NCBI RefSeq assembly: GCF_016888165.1
Contig: NZ_JACSWC010000421.1
Coordinates: forward strand, 1 to 64,000
Source: Halomicronema sp. CCY15110
GTDB lineage: Bacteria > Cyanobacteriota > Cyanobacteriia > Phormidesmidales > Phormidesmidaceae
DNA: 64,000 bases
Reading direction: 5' to 3'
Position 1 is the first letter of the stretch. Each line of letters opens with the position of its first letter. Positions 36,238-45,598 of this stretch are shown here, piece after piece. A program made the translations under genes and the position numbers. The notes below the pieces were generated by a model. That model was not told the origin of the DNA. It was given only the letters and a program-made list of their open reading frames with translations, and ran no database searches.

Positions 36238-37206
36238 CTATGGATCTTGATTGGCCACACCTTCAACCTGTGTACTTTTGCCAAACCTAGTAGCAAACCA
36301 GCTTTTGATATCCGGTAGCACCATAAACTCAATACACCCCTGAGATTGACCTAATCGATGAGCAAAACCGGCAGTGAACGCAAATAATCCTGCTCTGCTC
36401 CGGATTTTCATCAGTTCCAGCGGGACGGGCCACCAACCGCCGAAAACATAGCTGATTTTTTTCCTGAGGCTAGTCGGCGGCGCATATTTCCTAGGGATTA
36501 ACATCAGCCACTTGCCCCAACCGCGAAACTGGGAAAAAGTATCGCGCAAGCTCAACTTATACCGATACTCAACAATGGCCCGAGGTGCAAAATACAACCT
36601 GTAGCCTTTAAGCTGCGCTCTAATGCAGTAATCCCGATCCTGATCCCGAAGAAAGTCTTCATCAAACCCGCCGATATCCTGGTGGATCGATTTTAGAACC
36701 CCCATATTGCACGAAGCTCCAGTCTTAAAGAAACCATCTTCGGGGAAGGGGGGAAACTGGTGCTCGAATAAATCGCTGGCATGGAACAGTTCTTCACCGA
36801 CTCTGACCGAAACAGGTTCTTGAACGCGCCATTCGGGGTTTAGGGCCGAGACACTCATCGGGCCACAAACAAAGCCATTTTGCTCAATTGCTGCGGCAAT
36901 TTCAGCCACCCAGTTATCGCGCACAACATCATCAGCATCGCAAAAGGCAATCATTTTAGCCTGAGCGACTTCGACCCCCTGATTCCTGGCATAAGCGGCT
37001 CCTTTACGTTGGGAGGCATCAATAATTTTTAAGGTTGGAATTTTAGAGTAAAAACTTTCAGCAATTGCTTTGGTCTGATCTTTTGAAGCATTGTTGACAA
37101 CGATGAGTTCCCATGGCTCGTCCCATGTTTGTCGAGCTAATGCTGCCAACTGTTCACCGAGGGTGCCTTCTGCATTATAGACGGCAAGCACGACTGAAAG
37201 TTTCAT
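36238..37206 (-). CDS. GT2-family glycosyltransferase
   Basis: This 322-residue protein has a GT-A fold domain opening SVVLAVYNAEGTLGEQLAALARQTWDEPWELIVVNNASKDQT. The nucleotide-sugar/metal site FCDADDVV is the DxD equivalent, and the acceptor-side motif GGFDEDFLRDQDRDYCIRAQLKGYR corresponds to the ED.D family box. A hydrophobic C-terminal part may touch the membrane. It likely makes an exopolysaccharide, lipid-linked or cell-wall glycan, but no neighbouring glycan genes support a pathway. It is isolated, between a 220-bp spacer and the large gene-free stretch to its right. Confidence 0.9.
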   Translation of the reverse strand: MKLSVVLAVYNAEGTLGEQLAALARQTWDEPWELIVVNNASKDQTKAIAESFYSKIPTLKIIDASQRKGAAYARNQGVEVAQAKMIAFCDADDVVRDNWVAEIAAAIEQNGFVCGPMSVSALNPEWRVQEPVSVRVGEELFHASDLFEHQFPPFPEDGFFKTGASCNMGVLKSIHQDIGGFDEDFLRDQDRDYCIRAQLKGYRLYFAPRAIVEYRYKLSLRDTFSQFRGWGKWLMLIPRKYAPPTSLRKKISYVFGGWWPVPLELMKIRSRAGLFAFTAGFAHRLGQSQGCIEFMVLPDIKSWFATRFGKSTQVEGVANQDP

Positions 37207-38506
37207 CTCTAATCCTTATACAAAAAGCTGATTTACTTCAATTGTTCATTCATTAACTGATGGTTATGGGAAAGTGAACGGTCTTAGAAAACAGGCAAAC
37301 ATTATCGGGAATAGTTCAATTGCAATGGACTATGGACTTGATTTTACGCAGAGGGTAAGAATTTAGGAGATTTGATACGATGAGCAGACTTACATTTATT
37401 CGATTGCATCAAACCTATCCTGTAGTAATACTGTCTATTGTGCAATTTGAACCTTGTGACTTCAGCTAAAGAGGAATAACTGGCATTGTCGATGCTGTAG
37501 TCATCTATGGCAACTCGACTCTTCATGATTAGACAAAAATGTCCGGTTTATCATAGCAACATAGTTGCTATTCTCCAATGAAGAGAGAATTTGCGTGCGG
37601 GCTTAATCCGTGATCTCTAGTGACCTGCCAGTAGGCCGAACGATTTTCTGCGCCAAGTTTCCTGACCCTGTTGGGCTGACGCCGCTGACGATTTGACCAA
37701 CTAGTAGAGGTCGGCGTAAATATATCCACTATCGGCGATGGCTAGGGCACCGGGTGCAAGGTTTACGGTTACAGGTGGAGTCCTGCCAAGGGGTAGGAAA
37801 ACTTCCGCCACCAAGTACTAGGCTACATGGTGGCGGCAAGCTGAGGTCTCCAGGCATCATCCAGCATCAAAAAGCTGACCTGTGGTCTCTGGAAACGCGT
37901 TTGAGAATGCAATGCCCCTCGTCAAGTTTGGCCTCCGCTCAAGTCTCGACGCCGGCCGGGTAAGCGCAGTCGAAATCGAGATGCTTGGGGATATAGTTTC
38001 GGCGCTGCTCTCCTAATCACGTTTGACCTGATGGGTCGTCGGGGCAGTCGCTGAATCTGTCTTTGGATGGCCGAGGTGCCCATTCCAACCGGCCTCCTTT
38101 TCCTACCTCCTTTTAACGATGCTTGGGAATCTCTTTGCTAGCAGATTTTCCTCCACGAAGATGTCTGTTCTGCGCAGGTCGGCGGCGGCTCACACCGTAC
38201 ATCTAAGAGAACCGTCTTGACCCAACGGGAATGTGAGCCGCAGGCGGGCACAGGCTTCCCGCGCCACCTTTTATTGAGAGGAGGCAGCGACAGTGAAAGG
38301 GGTCGCGATCGCTGCCATCGATTCCCGATCGCGTTGGTTGGAGACGAAGCGAGCAGACTCGTGGGATTCTAATAAATGTGGTGTGGACTGAGTCTTGAGC
38401 ACATTAAAGCTGGCACAAGACCAAGAACCAGCCATAGAGCCAAGGCGTCAAAACGTCGCCAGCCCCGCCCAGCGTGGGCGCTCAAAAAGGCAGTCATACA
38501 TCAGAG
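37207..38506. other. 1.3-kb stretch without a recognisable gene
   Basis: No frame shows a known protein or coherent codon use; frames are short and broken. The left part (37207-37560) is A+T-rich. The middle (37700-37900) folds well: GCACC/GGTGC near 37747, and CCGCCACCA/TGGTGGCGG at 37805-37836. The stretch may be remnants of a decayed gene or mobile element, or an untranslated RNA. The right end (38394-38506) leads into sfsA. Confidence 0.5.
37802..37840. other. Strong stem-loop in the gene-free stretch
   Basis: The 9-bp perfect arms CCGCCACCA (37805-37813) and TGGTGGCGG (37828-37836) extend by CTT/AAG past a bulged base. No T-tract follows on either strand, so it is not a standard terminator. 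Confidence 0.5.
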
Positions 38507-39250
38507 ATGAATATCGTCACGCCAATGACATTGAACTGGTCTTATTCTTTTCCGCCGCTTTACTCTGGCAAGTTACTCAAACGCTACAAACGGTTCCTGG
38601 CTGATATTGAACTGGATAGCGGCGAAGTGATTACCGCTCACTGCCCCAATACTGGCCCGATGACGGGGGTCTGCCACGTGGGAGGGCGAGTCATGGTGTC
38701 GCGGAGTGATAATCCTAAGCGCAAGCTGGCCTACACCTGGGAACTCACAGAGGTGCACGATAATGAGCCCACTTGGGTGGGAACGAATACGGCTTTGCCC
38801 AATCGTGTGATCAAATCGGCCCTGGAGGCTCGTTTATTTCCCGAGTTAGGTGACTACGGCAAGGTGCGATCAGAAGTGAAATATGGCACCGACGGCAAAA
38901 GCCGGATTGACTTTTTACTGGAGAGCGAGGGCGATCGCTCCATCTATGTTGAGGTCAAAAACACCACTTGGGCCAAGCAAACCCTGGCCTTGTTTCCTGA
39001 TACGGTCACCACCCGTGGACAAAAGCATTTGCGGGAAATGACGCAGCTGTTGCCGAGTGCGCGATCGGTCATGCTGTACTTCATCAATCGGGGTGACTGT
39101 ACGGAATTTGCTCCGGGAGATGATGCGGATCCGGAATATGGACAACTGCTGCGCCAAGCTCAGACGGCAGGCTTGGAAATTTTGCCCTGTCGATTTGAGA
39201 TTACCCCTGAAAAAATTCAATATCTGGGATTGGCTAAACTCGCCTGGTGA
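38507..39250 (+). CDS. sfsA: SfsA family DNA-binding protein / nuclease
   Basis: This 247-residue protein matches SfsA (sugar fermentation stimulation protein A). It has the opening PLYSGKLLKRYKRFLADIEL, AHCPNTGPMTGV, the active-site region SRIDFLLE followed by YVEVKNTT (nuclease-like Asp...Glu-x-Lys), FPDTVTTRGQKHLREM, and the MLYFINRGDC stretch before the end. The fold is related to restriction-type PD-(D/E)XK nucleases; the real role is unclear. The ATG at 38507 is used, with a downstream ATG at 38525 as an alternative. A further upstream extension looks unlike family members. Confidence 0.93.
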   Translation: MNIVTPMTLNWSYSFPPLYSGKLLKRYKRFLADIELDSGEVITAHCPNTGPMTGVCHVGGRVMVSRSDNPKRKLAYTWELTEVHDNEPTWVGTNTALPNRVIKSALEARLFPELGDYGKVRSEVKYGTDGKSRIDFLLESEGDRSIYVEVKNTTWAKQTLALFPDTVTTRGQKHLREMTQLLPSARSVMLYFINRGDCTEFAPGDDADPEYGQLLRQAQTAGLEILPCRFEITPEKIQYLGLAKLAW

Positions 39251-39909
39251 GTGGGATCGAGGTCGGATCGTGGATCCGCTCTCAAGGCTTTTGCACAATG
39301 CGATCACCTTCTCGTTAACAAAACGTTACGCTGCTGGTTTTTCTGAGCTCGCCGACTGAAAAAAACGACACTGGGAAGATCTGAGACATGGTTTCCACAG
39401 GGTTAATCGACTTTTCCCCAGAATGAAAGATTTTTCCACAAGTCATCGAACAGCATCCTTGAGATCCGTCGTCAGCGTCCTGAGCGAATCTGGAGTTTTC
39501 CACAACCTCATACAGCTAGAGCAGCAGTTTGCTATCGCGCAAAAATTCCAAAAAAACGGGGCAAAGTCGCTTGACATGGTAAATCTTAAGAAAAACAAAA
39601 GAGCCGACAATACAGATGTTTCGTTGACACATCTACCCCCCCGTAGCGCACAATGTAGCGACCAGCAAATGAGTGCTGGAAACTCCACCTATGTTTAGAG
39701 GCAAATTTGTCTCGATGCATAGACAGCGAGCAACAGTTGAATGGTGAGACTCGACAATTTTTTGATGGAATTCTGAGTCTTACTTTTAGAAGCCTTCTGG
39801 GACATCTACAGCACAGATCCATGGCCGCGAAAGCTCGTCGCTGCTCTGATTTTTTCTTGTGATTTTCCGTTTCTTAGAGATATCCCCTTTGACAATTAGG
39901 AGTTATAGA
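39251..39909. other. Gene-free spacer with DnaA-box-like nonamers (candidate replication origin)
   Basis: The 659-bp spacer contains TTTTCCACA at 39432-39440 and 39496-39504, and close variants GTTTCCACA at 39391-39399 and TTTTCCCCA at 39412-39420. The first three are spaced 21 and 20 bp apart, about two helical turns. An A-rich stretch follows at 39535-39605. TTTTCCACA is the canonical bacterial DnaA box. Two further exact copies lie in the next gene at 40445-40453 and 40457-40465. No dnaA or dnaN gene is in the window, so the assignment is a proposal. Confidence 0.4.
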
Positions 39910-40110
39910 ATGTATCGCCGCATTAGCATGCTTTCCGAAATCCCTGAAGATTTGCATGATTCCCTATCTGTTTTCTTGGAAAAACATCCGGACTGGGATC
40001 AGGATCGGGTATTTTCGGCAGCGATTTCTCTGTTTCTCTTGCAGAATGGCAAGCGTGATAGTGCGACTTCTCGAATATATTTGGATACTTTGTTTGATGT
40101 TGCTGCGTGA
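39910..40110 (+). CDS. DUF2811 domain protein
   Basis: This 66-residue protein is of the small cyanobacterial DUF2811 family. It starts MYRRISMLSEIPEDLHDSL, has a characteristic HPDWDQDRVFSAAISLFLLQN helix, and ends YLDTLFDVAA. The family has no known function. The start at 39910 has an excellent ribosome-binding site (AGGAG), so a longer upstream frame is not used. It follows the candidate origin spacer and is transcribed away from it. Confidence 0.85.
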   Translation: MYRRISMLSEIPEDLHDSLSVFLEKHPDWDQDRVFSAAISLFLLQNGKRDSATSRIYLDTLFDVAA

Positions 40111-40236
40111 TCGGTTTTTAGGGTGATCAATAGTGCTCTCAGTATTTTATCCCGCTAGGTGTGACGTGGTTGGAATGCTGAGAGCTGCACGACATTTGGA
40201 AAGTCTGACTGATGCCGTTTATTAGATACTCTGATG

Positions 40237-41184
40237 TCAAAAATTGTTTGATGATAATGCTGGAGATTGTAGAGACTGCATGATCGCTGTGGCGACTCCG
40301 GTCAGGTCGTGAATGGGGTGAAAGTCTTGAGCATTTGGCCCGATCGCAATTAACGGTACCGCATTTAGGGTGTGTCGTTTAGTCGTCAAATTTTCGACGT
40401 TGCCGTGGTCACTGGTGATGACTAGGGTGACGTTGGTGGGCAAGTTTTCCACAAGCTTTTCCACACACTGATCGACTCGCTGTAAGACCGCGATCGCGGC
40501 TCCCCAATCTTGGCGATGCCCAGCGTAGTCTGGCAGGAAGCATTCAAATAGGGTGAAGGTATGACGTCCTCCCAGGGCCGCTAACCGTTGTCCGGCGACG
40601 GCGGGGCTAATCGGCGGAGCGGTAATGATGCCTCGGGCGGCGGCTAGTTCTCCGGTGATGTCCCAAAAGATGGCCTGTTCCTGCTCATACTCGCTTTGCA
40701 TCCGAAAGGGCAATTGCGCCGTGAGATTCACCAGCGTCCCTACGGCGTAACGAATGCGGCGTTGAGCGATCGCTTCAAAATAGGCGGGCGAGTACAGGTT
40801 CGCCAGGGTGGCCGTACCGCCCAACTGCATGACCTGACGAAATAGGCTGTGAGCTTCGATGAGCTGGCGCAAAGAACCATTGGCAAACCCCGATTGATGA
40901 TGCCCCCGAAATTTTGCGGCATTCATGCCGGTGTAAAGGGTCGTCTGCCCCGTGGCACTCTGCGGTAAGCCGGGAATGCCCAGCCGGGCATCAATGGGTT
41001 TTGCCAGTACCTGGGGTTGACGCACCGATAACTCCCGCACCAGTGGACTCCCCAACAATTGACTGAGAAAGGGTGTGTGTTCTGGAATGGCGAGGGGATT
41101 ATCGGTGGCGCGATCGCCCAACCCCACCCCATCGAGAAAGAGCAGGATAAATTGCGGGCGATCAGGCGGCAGCGACGGCTTCAT
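40237..41184 (-). CDS. Alkaline-phosphatase-superfamily metalloenzyme (phosphoglyceromutase-like)
   Basis: This 315-residue protein belongs to the alkaline phosphatase/iPGM metalloenzyme superfamily. The N-terminal ILLFLDGVGLGDRATDNP gives the first metal-binding Asp, QSATGQTTLYTG supplies the catalytic Thr/Ser region, and the C-terminal half has the metal ligands in LVITSDHGNVENL and KRHTLNAVPLI. Its length is well under the 500 or more residues of true iPGM. It is a stand-alone metalloenzyme domain common in cyanobacteria; its substrate is unknown. The coding sequence carries two DnaA-box-like nonamers on the opposite strand. Confidence 0.8.
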   Translation of the reverse strand: MKPSLPPDRPQFILLFLDGVGLGDRATDNPLAIPEHTPFLSQLLGSPLVRELSVRQPQVLAKPIDARLGIPGLPQSATGQTTLYTGMNAAKFRGHHQSGFANGSLRQLIEAHSLFRQVMQLGGTATLANLYSPAYFEAIAQRRIRYAVGTLVNLTAQLPFRMQSEYEQEQAIFWDITGELAAARGIITAPPISPAVAGQRLAALGGRHTFTLFECFLPDYAGHRQDWGAAIAVLQRVDQCVEKLVENLPTNVTLVITSDHGNVENLTTKRHTLNAVPLIAIGPNAQDFHPIHDLTGVATAIMQSLQSPALSSNNF

Positions 41185-41323
41185 AGACGGATCAGCTTAC
41201 AGACAAGATTCGCGACTGTTCCCGCGATCCCAGGCCGAGCCGATTGATCGAGGTGGCCGCAAATCCGGCCTCGGATGAGTCCTGAGTGTAGCAGGCACGC
41301 TTGCCTTGCTGGGGGCGGCACCG

Positions 41324-42913
41324 TCAACTGTCTTCTGGAGTCTGTTCGGGAATCACGCTGGAAAACGATCGCGGCAGCTTGTCTAAGCTCTCCACGGAGT
41401 CCAGTTCGTCGCCCGCCGCCGCCCCCAAATCCTTGAACTTGCGGGCGGTGACGAGCACTCGCGATTCTAGCGACCCGACGACTTTGTTAAAGGCATCCAC
41501 ACTGCTATCGAGGCCCCGGCGGAGCTTGGTCATATGGCTGATGAGGGTGTGGGTGCGATCGTACATTTCTTTGCCCAGGTTGCTGATTTGTTGGGCGTTT
41601 TCGGCGAGTTTTTCTTGACGCCAGCCATAGGCTACCGCTTTCAGCAGGGCAATCAGCGTGGTGGGCGTGGCGAGAATCACCCGCTGATCGACGCCAAATT
41701 CGATCAGGCCGGGGTCTTGTTCTAGCGCGGCGCTAAAGAAGGTTTCGCCGGGCAAAAAGAGCACCACAAATTCCGGTACGGTTTGAAACTGATCCCAATA
41801 GCTTTTGCTGCCGAGCTGGGTCAGGTGGGTGCGAATTTGGCGGGCGTGATGCTGCAAGCGATCGCGCTTGGCGGCTCCGTCCGTGACCTCCAGCGCTTCC
41901 AAATACGCCTGTAGGGGGGCCTTGGAATCCACAATGATGTGGCGCTGATTCGGCAGTTGAATCACCATGTCGGGCCGCAGCTTGCCGTTTTCCGTATCCA
42001 CCGATGCCTGCTGGTAGAAGTCGCAGTATTCCACCATGCCCGCCATTTCCACCACCCGCTGGAGCTGAATCTCGCCCCAGCGTCCCCGCACGGTGGGCGA
42101 TCGCAGCGCTTTGACCAAGTTCGCCGTTTCCCCCTGGAGCTGGGTTTGCGCCACTGCCAGGGATTTCACCTGTTCCGTCAGGGTGCTGTAGGCGGCGGTG
42201 CGGGCGGTTTCGAGTTCTTTCAGATGGGTGTTGACCTGTTGCAGTGAGCTTTGTAGCGGATTGACCAAGGACGCGATCGCCGCTTGCCGCTGCCCCAAAT
42301 CGCCCTGGGCCTGACTCTGGAATTTGGCTAGCAGGGTTTCCGCCAACTGCATAAAGGACTGCGAGTTTTGCTGAAGCGCCTCGGCTGATAACGCCTTGAA
42401 GGTGTCGCCTAATCGCTGCTGGGCTTGGTTAAGCAGTGTCTGCTTTTCTTGGGAGAGGGCTTGTTCTTGCTGCAAGCGGGTTTGCACTTCTGACAGGTGC
42501 GATCGCGCGGTGACGTATTGCCCCTGGAGCTGCTGGAGTTGGGTTTCGCGTTCCTGGAGCTGCTGTTTGATTTGCGTGACCTGGTCGAGTTGGGCTTCAG
42601 CCGTGGCCCGTTGGGTCGCCTCCTGTTGCCACCCGCGCTGCATGGCTTCTAGCTGCCGCTCCCGCTCTTGGAGGCGGGTTTGCAAATCTTGAATTTGGCG
42701 GTCTTGCTGTTGCAGGCGTTCGTAGGTGCTGGCGCGATCGGCCACCACATCCGCTTTGGCCTGGGCGCGAATGGTCTGAATGCGCGTTTGCCACCAGAGC
42801 GCCGCGATCGCACTCCCAAACCCCACCCCCACGAGCCCCCAAATGAATCCTTGCACTGCCTGCTTCCCAGAATCAAGTGCCCCCAAGGTAGCAACATTTG
42901 TACTAATTCTCAA
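41324..42913 (-). CDS. rmuC: DNA recombination protein RmuC
   Basis: This 529-residue protein has an N-terminal membrane anchor ([20 protein letters not shown]), followed by about 170 residues of Gln/Leu/Glu-rich coiled coil ([16 protein letters not shown] and so on) and a C-terminal RmuC domain with [22 protein letters not shown] and [12 protein letters not shown]. RmuC limits DNA inversions and is a presumed nuclease-fold protein. The start is uncertain: the TTG at 42913 gives 529 residues, and an in-frame GTG just before the hydrophobic segment would give a shorter form. It lies 139 bp from the metalloenzyme gene on the same strand. Confidence 0.92.
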   Translation of the reverse strand: MRISTNVATLGALDSGKQAVQGFIWGLVGVGFGSAIAALWWQTRIQTIRAQAKADVVADRASTYERLQQQDRQIQDLQTRLQERERQLEAMQRGWQQEATQRATAEAQLDQVTQIKQQLQERETQLQQLQGQYVTARSHLSEVQTRLQQEQALSQEKQTLLNQAQQRLGDTFKALSAEALQQNSQSFMQLAETLLAKFQSQAQGDLGQRQAAIASLVNPLQSSLQQVNTHLKELETARTAAYSTLTEQVKSLAVAQTQLQGETANLVKALRSPTVRGRWGEIQLQRVVEMAGMVEYCDFYQQASVDTENGKLRPDMVIQLPNQRHIIVDSKAPLQAYLEALEVTDGAAKRDRLQHHARQIRTHLTQLGSKSYWDQFQTVPEFVVLFLPGETFFSAALEQDPGLIEFGVDQRVILATPTTLIALLKAVAYGWRQEKLAENAQQISNLGKEMYDRTHTLISHMTKLRRGLDSSVDAFNKVVGSLESRVLVTARKFKDLGAAAGDELDSVESLDKLPRSFSSVIPEQTPEDS

Positions 42914-42956
42914 TGAGCCCCGACAAAAGTGCTGAGCACTGTCATTGACTCCATGC

Positions 42957-43817
42957 CTACTGAGCAGTTCTGGAGTGCAGGGTCGAACCGATACTTGCCG
43001 AACTCACCAATACCATCGCGACCACCATTCTGAAGCTCAACTGCTCGCCCAAAATAATCAAGCCAATACAGGAGGCGACGGCGGGTTCCACGCTCATTAG
43101 CACGCCAAACACCTTGACGGGAAGCTGACGGAGGGCCGACATTTCTAAGGAATAGGGCAGCGCCGACGACAACACGGCAACCAACAGCCCCATCATCAAC
43201 ACGTAGGGATTCAGCAGGTTAGTGCCCTCGGCGGCGATGCCAAAGGGCACGATCGCGATCGCCCCCGCCGTCATCGCCATAGCCACCCCTTCAGAGCCGG
43301 GAAAGACTTTCCCCACTCTGGCCGACAGGAGAATGTAAGCAGCCCAACAGCTCCCCGCAATCAATGCCAGCAGCACCCCGATAGGATGTAGCGATGCGCC
43401 CCCGACCGGCGCTAGCAACACCACCCCGGTGGCGGCCAGCATGACCCAGAGCCAATCCGCCCCTCGTCGCGAGTGGGCTAAGGCCACGCCCAACGGCCCG
43501 ATAAACTCCAGCGTGACAGCCGCACCAATGGGAATGTAAGCGATCGCGTGATATAAACACGCATTCATCACCCCCATCGAGAGGCCCAGCAGGGCGAGCA
43601 AGCGATATTCTTGCCAGGAGTGATGTCGCCACTGGGGCCGGAACAAAATGACCAACACCAACGCCCCCAGGCCCAATCGCAGACTGACCATGCCAAAGGG
43701 ACTGACTTGGTCAAACAGGCTTTTGGCGATCGCGGCTCCTGAGTGAATGGATGCCATCGCCAAAAACAGCATCAGAATCGGCGATCGCCAGTTTTGTTGA
43801 GTCGTCAGTTGCGCCAC
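42957..43817 (-). CDS. EamA/DMT-family exporter
   Basis: This 286-residue protein has ten predicted transmembrane helices, with two EamA repeats (helices 1-5 and 6-10), as in RhtA-type exporters. The first repeat has [19 protein letters not shown], typical of the threonine/homoserine exporter branch; the second has [18 protein letters not shown]. It probably exports amino acids or other small metabolites. I choose the GTG at 43817, which follows GGAGG at five bases, over a TTG at 43886. It lies 43 bp upstream of rmuC on the same strand. Confidence 0.85.
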   Translation of the reverse strand: MAQLTTQQNWRSPILMLFLAMASIHSGAAIAKSLFDQVSPFGMVSLRLGLGALVLVILFRPQWRHHSWQEYRLLALLGLSMGVMNACLYHAIAYIPIGAAVTLEFIGPLGVALAHSRRGADWLWVMLAATGVVLLAPVGGASLHPIGVLLALIAGSCWAAYILLSARVGKVFPGSEGVAMAMTAGAIAIVPFGIAAEGTNLLNPYVLMMGLLVAVLSSALPYSLEMSALRQLPVKVFGVLMSVEPAVASCIGLIILGEQLSFRMVVAMVLVSSASIGSTLHSRTAQ

Positions 43818-44029
43818 ACAGTCCTCCGAAATTTGGGTTGAAGCGTCTCTGCACAGTACCGCACCCGTCTGACCAACATCTAGCAAAGAACGATATGGGC
43901 TCTATGAGCCGCTTTCATGACGAATGCTCCCGTTTGCCGGAGGCGTCTCAGCAACCAGCAGTGCCGCACTGTAAACTTATTTAAAGAAGGGCGCAGTCTG
44001 GCGCTACTGATTTCTCAGGAGGCTGCTTG

Positions 44030-44917
44030 ATGTCTGTTGCGACTGCTGTCACCGTTATGGATTGCACCTGGCCCTGGCAAGGCTTTCCCATTCGCTATCA
44101 AAAGGCGGGCATGGCGGGGGCTCCGCTGCTACTGATTCATGGATTTGGTGCTTCCAGCGACCACTGGCGCAAGAATATCCCTGAGCTGGCAGAAACGAAC
44201 CGCGTTTATGCGATCGACCTGATCGGCTTTGGCAAATCGGTGAAGCCCTATCCCGGCGACCCTGTTCCCTACACGTTTGAAACTTGGGGCCAATTAGTGG
44301 TGGATTTCTGCCGCGAGGTGATTGGCGAACCCGCTTTTTTGATCGGCAACTCCATTGGCTGCGTCGTGGCCCTGCAAGCTGCCGTGATGGCCCCCGACCA
44401 AGCACGGGGCGTGGCGATGCTCGACTGTTCTCTCCGCCTCCTGCACGATCGCAAACGCGCCACCCTGCCCTGGTATCGCAGTGCCCCGACCCCTCTCTTT
44501 CAAGCCCTGTTAGGATTTCGACCCTTCGGACAGTTCTTTTTTTCGCGACTGGCGCGGCCCAAGTTTGTGCGCAATGTGCTGAAGCAGGCCTACGGGCGTG
44601 AAGAGGCCGTCACCGATGAACTCGTCAACATTTTGATTGAACCGTCGAAGGACGAAGGGGCAGCGGACGTGTTTCTGGCCTTTGTCCGCTATTCCCAAGG
44701 GCCGTTAGCGGAAGATCTGCTGCCGCAAATGCAGTGCCCGGTACTGGTCATCTGGGGCAACGCCGACCCTTGGGAACCGATAGAACTCGGTCGCGCCTAC
44801 GCTGACTACCCTGCCGTCGAAGAATTCATTGAGTTGGACGGCATCGGTCACTGTCCCCAAGACGAAGCGCCAGAACTGGTGAATCCGGCCCTGAGAGACT
44901 GGGTGGCAAAACACTGA
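44030..44917 (+). CDS. Alpha/beta-fold hydrolase (BchO/pheophytinase-like branch)
   Basis: This 295-residue hydrolase has the oxyanion motif LLLIHGFGASSDHW, nucleophile elbow GNSIGC, late-Asp region VIWGNADPWEP and catalytic His in GIGHCPQDEAP. The text around the elbow (PAFLIGNSIGCVVALQAA) and the GFGKS motif recall the chloroplast and cyanobacterial hydrolases related to BchO and pheophytinase, which act on chlorophyll-type esters. That substrate is inference. The AGGAGG ribosome-binding site, eight bases before the ATG at 44030, makes the start clear. It is divergent from the exporter gene. Confidence 0.88.
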   Translation: MSVATAVTVMDCTWPWQGFPIRYQKAGMAGAPLLLIHGFGASSDHWRKNIPELAETNRVYAIDLIGFGKSVKPYPGDPVPYTFETWGQLVVDFCREVIGEPAFLIGNSIGCVVALQAAVMAPDQARGVAMLDCSLRLLHDRKRATLPWYRSAPTPLFQALLGFRPFGQFFFSRLARPKFVRNVLKQAYGREEAVTDELVNILIEPSKDEGAADVFLAFVRYSQGPLAEDLLPQMQCPVLVIWGNADPWEPIELGRAYADYPAVEEFIELDGIGHCPQDEAPELVNPALRDWVAKH

Positions 44918-45030
44918 GGTTGGCGGCCTGGTGGTTACTGGTCACTGATGTCGCATGAGAGAACTGATTCATTTGCCCACTTGCCGACCGAATGAAGTGC
45001 TCACTATGGATGCAAATTCCACTCAACTTG

Positions 45031-45051
45031 CCCGAAAGTGCCTTTTCGGGG
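45031..45051. terminator. Hairpin between convergent genes
   Basis: CCCGAA pairs with TTCGGG around eight bases in the spacer between the alpha/beta hydrolase and the convergent small membrane protein. The sequence is short and no long T-tract follows, so the call is tentative. Confidence 0.35.
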
Positions 45052-45157
45052 TTACGCAGCATCCCTGATAAGTTTGGGCAAAAATTGCTGATTACTGCTG
45101 GGGTGAAATTGCATGAGATGCGCATGATCACGCAATCCAAGGCAGCAGCGATTTTCT

Positions 45158-45430
45158 CTAGGAATGACAGTTTTCTTCATCGGTTGATTCCCGTTGTTGT
45201 GAGGCTAATCGCATAACCGGAACGAGGACGTTAATTAATCCCGCGATCGCTCCAATCACCGTTGCTACCGCCACAATGACACAGGCTGTTGCCAAAATAA
45301 TCTCGGTCGGACTGGTGCCGTACTGCATCCAAGCCGACGGGGGTTCTACCGGAGGAGGTGACACGATCATCAATTCGGCACGAGTTGTATCTGATTGAGA
45401 TGGGTTGGTGTTGAAATCGGTTGTGTTCAT
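45158..45430 (-). CDS. Small single-span membrane protein divergent from the STAND ATPase gene
   Basis: This 90-residue protein has a polar Pro/Ser/Thr-rich N-terminus of about 45 residues, then one or two tightly packed hydrophobic segments (ILATACVIVAVATVIGAIAGL and a following amphipathic VLVPVMRLA), and a charged tail STDEENCHS. I recognise no family. The ATG at 45430 is supported by the ribosome-binding site AAGGAAA. It shares a 168-bp promoter spacer with the divergent 842-residue ATPase, so the two may be co-regulated or function together; that is inference. Confidence 0.55.
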   Translation of the reverse strand: MNTTDFNTNPSQSDTTRAELMIVSPPPVEPPSAWMQYGTSPTEIILATACVIVAVATVIGAIAGLINVLVPVMRLASQQRESTDEENCHS

Positions 45431-45598
45431 TAGCGTTTCCTTTTTTCGATTTGCCGATGAACACAAGGTAAGCCAATTGCTTCGGACACTTAAGGACAGA
45501 AACGGAGAGATAAAAAGTTTCGCTAACTGTCCGTTCCCTAAGGACTCTTGCGGAAACGTGAGCTAGCTTAGGGGTATCATTTGCAGCTTGACTGAAAC
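45431..45598. promoter_or_regulatory. Divergent promoter with repeated operator-like motifs
   Basis: The spacer contains a direct repeat TAAGGAC at 45491-45497 and 45539-45545, 48 bp apart and each followed by a CGGA-containing block. It also contains an inverted pair, GGACAG (45494-45499) and CTGTCC (45527-45532). Such sites could bind the HTH domain of the adjacent ATPase, giving autoregulation, but this is inference. Confidence 0.4.

Noticed and set aside
37700-37850. Weak resemblance to a piece of RNase P RNA (GCGATGGCTAG and GGTGCAAGG)
   Set aside because: The conserved GAAAGUCC and ACAGAA regions of RNase P RNA are absent, so the resemblance is too short.
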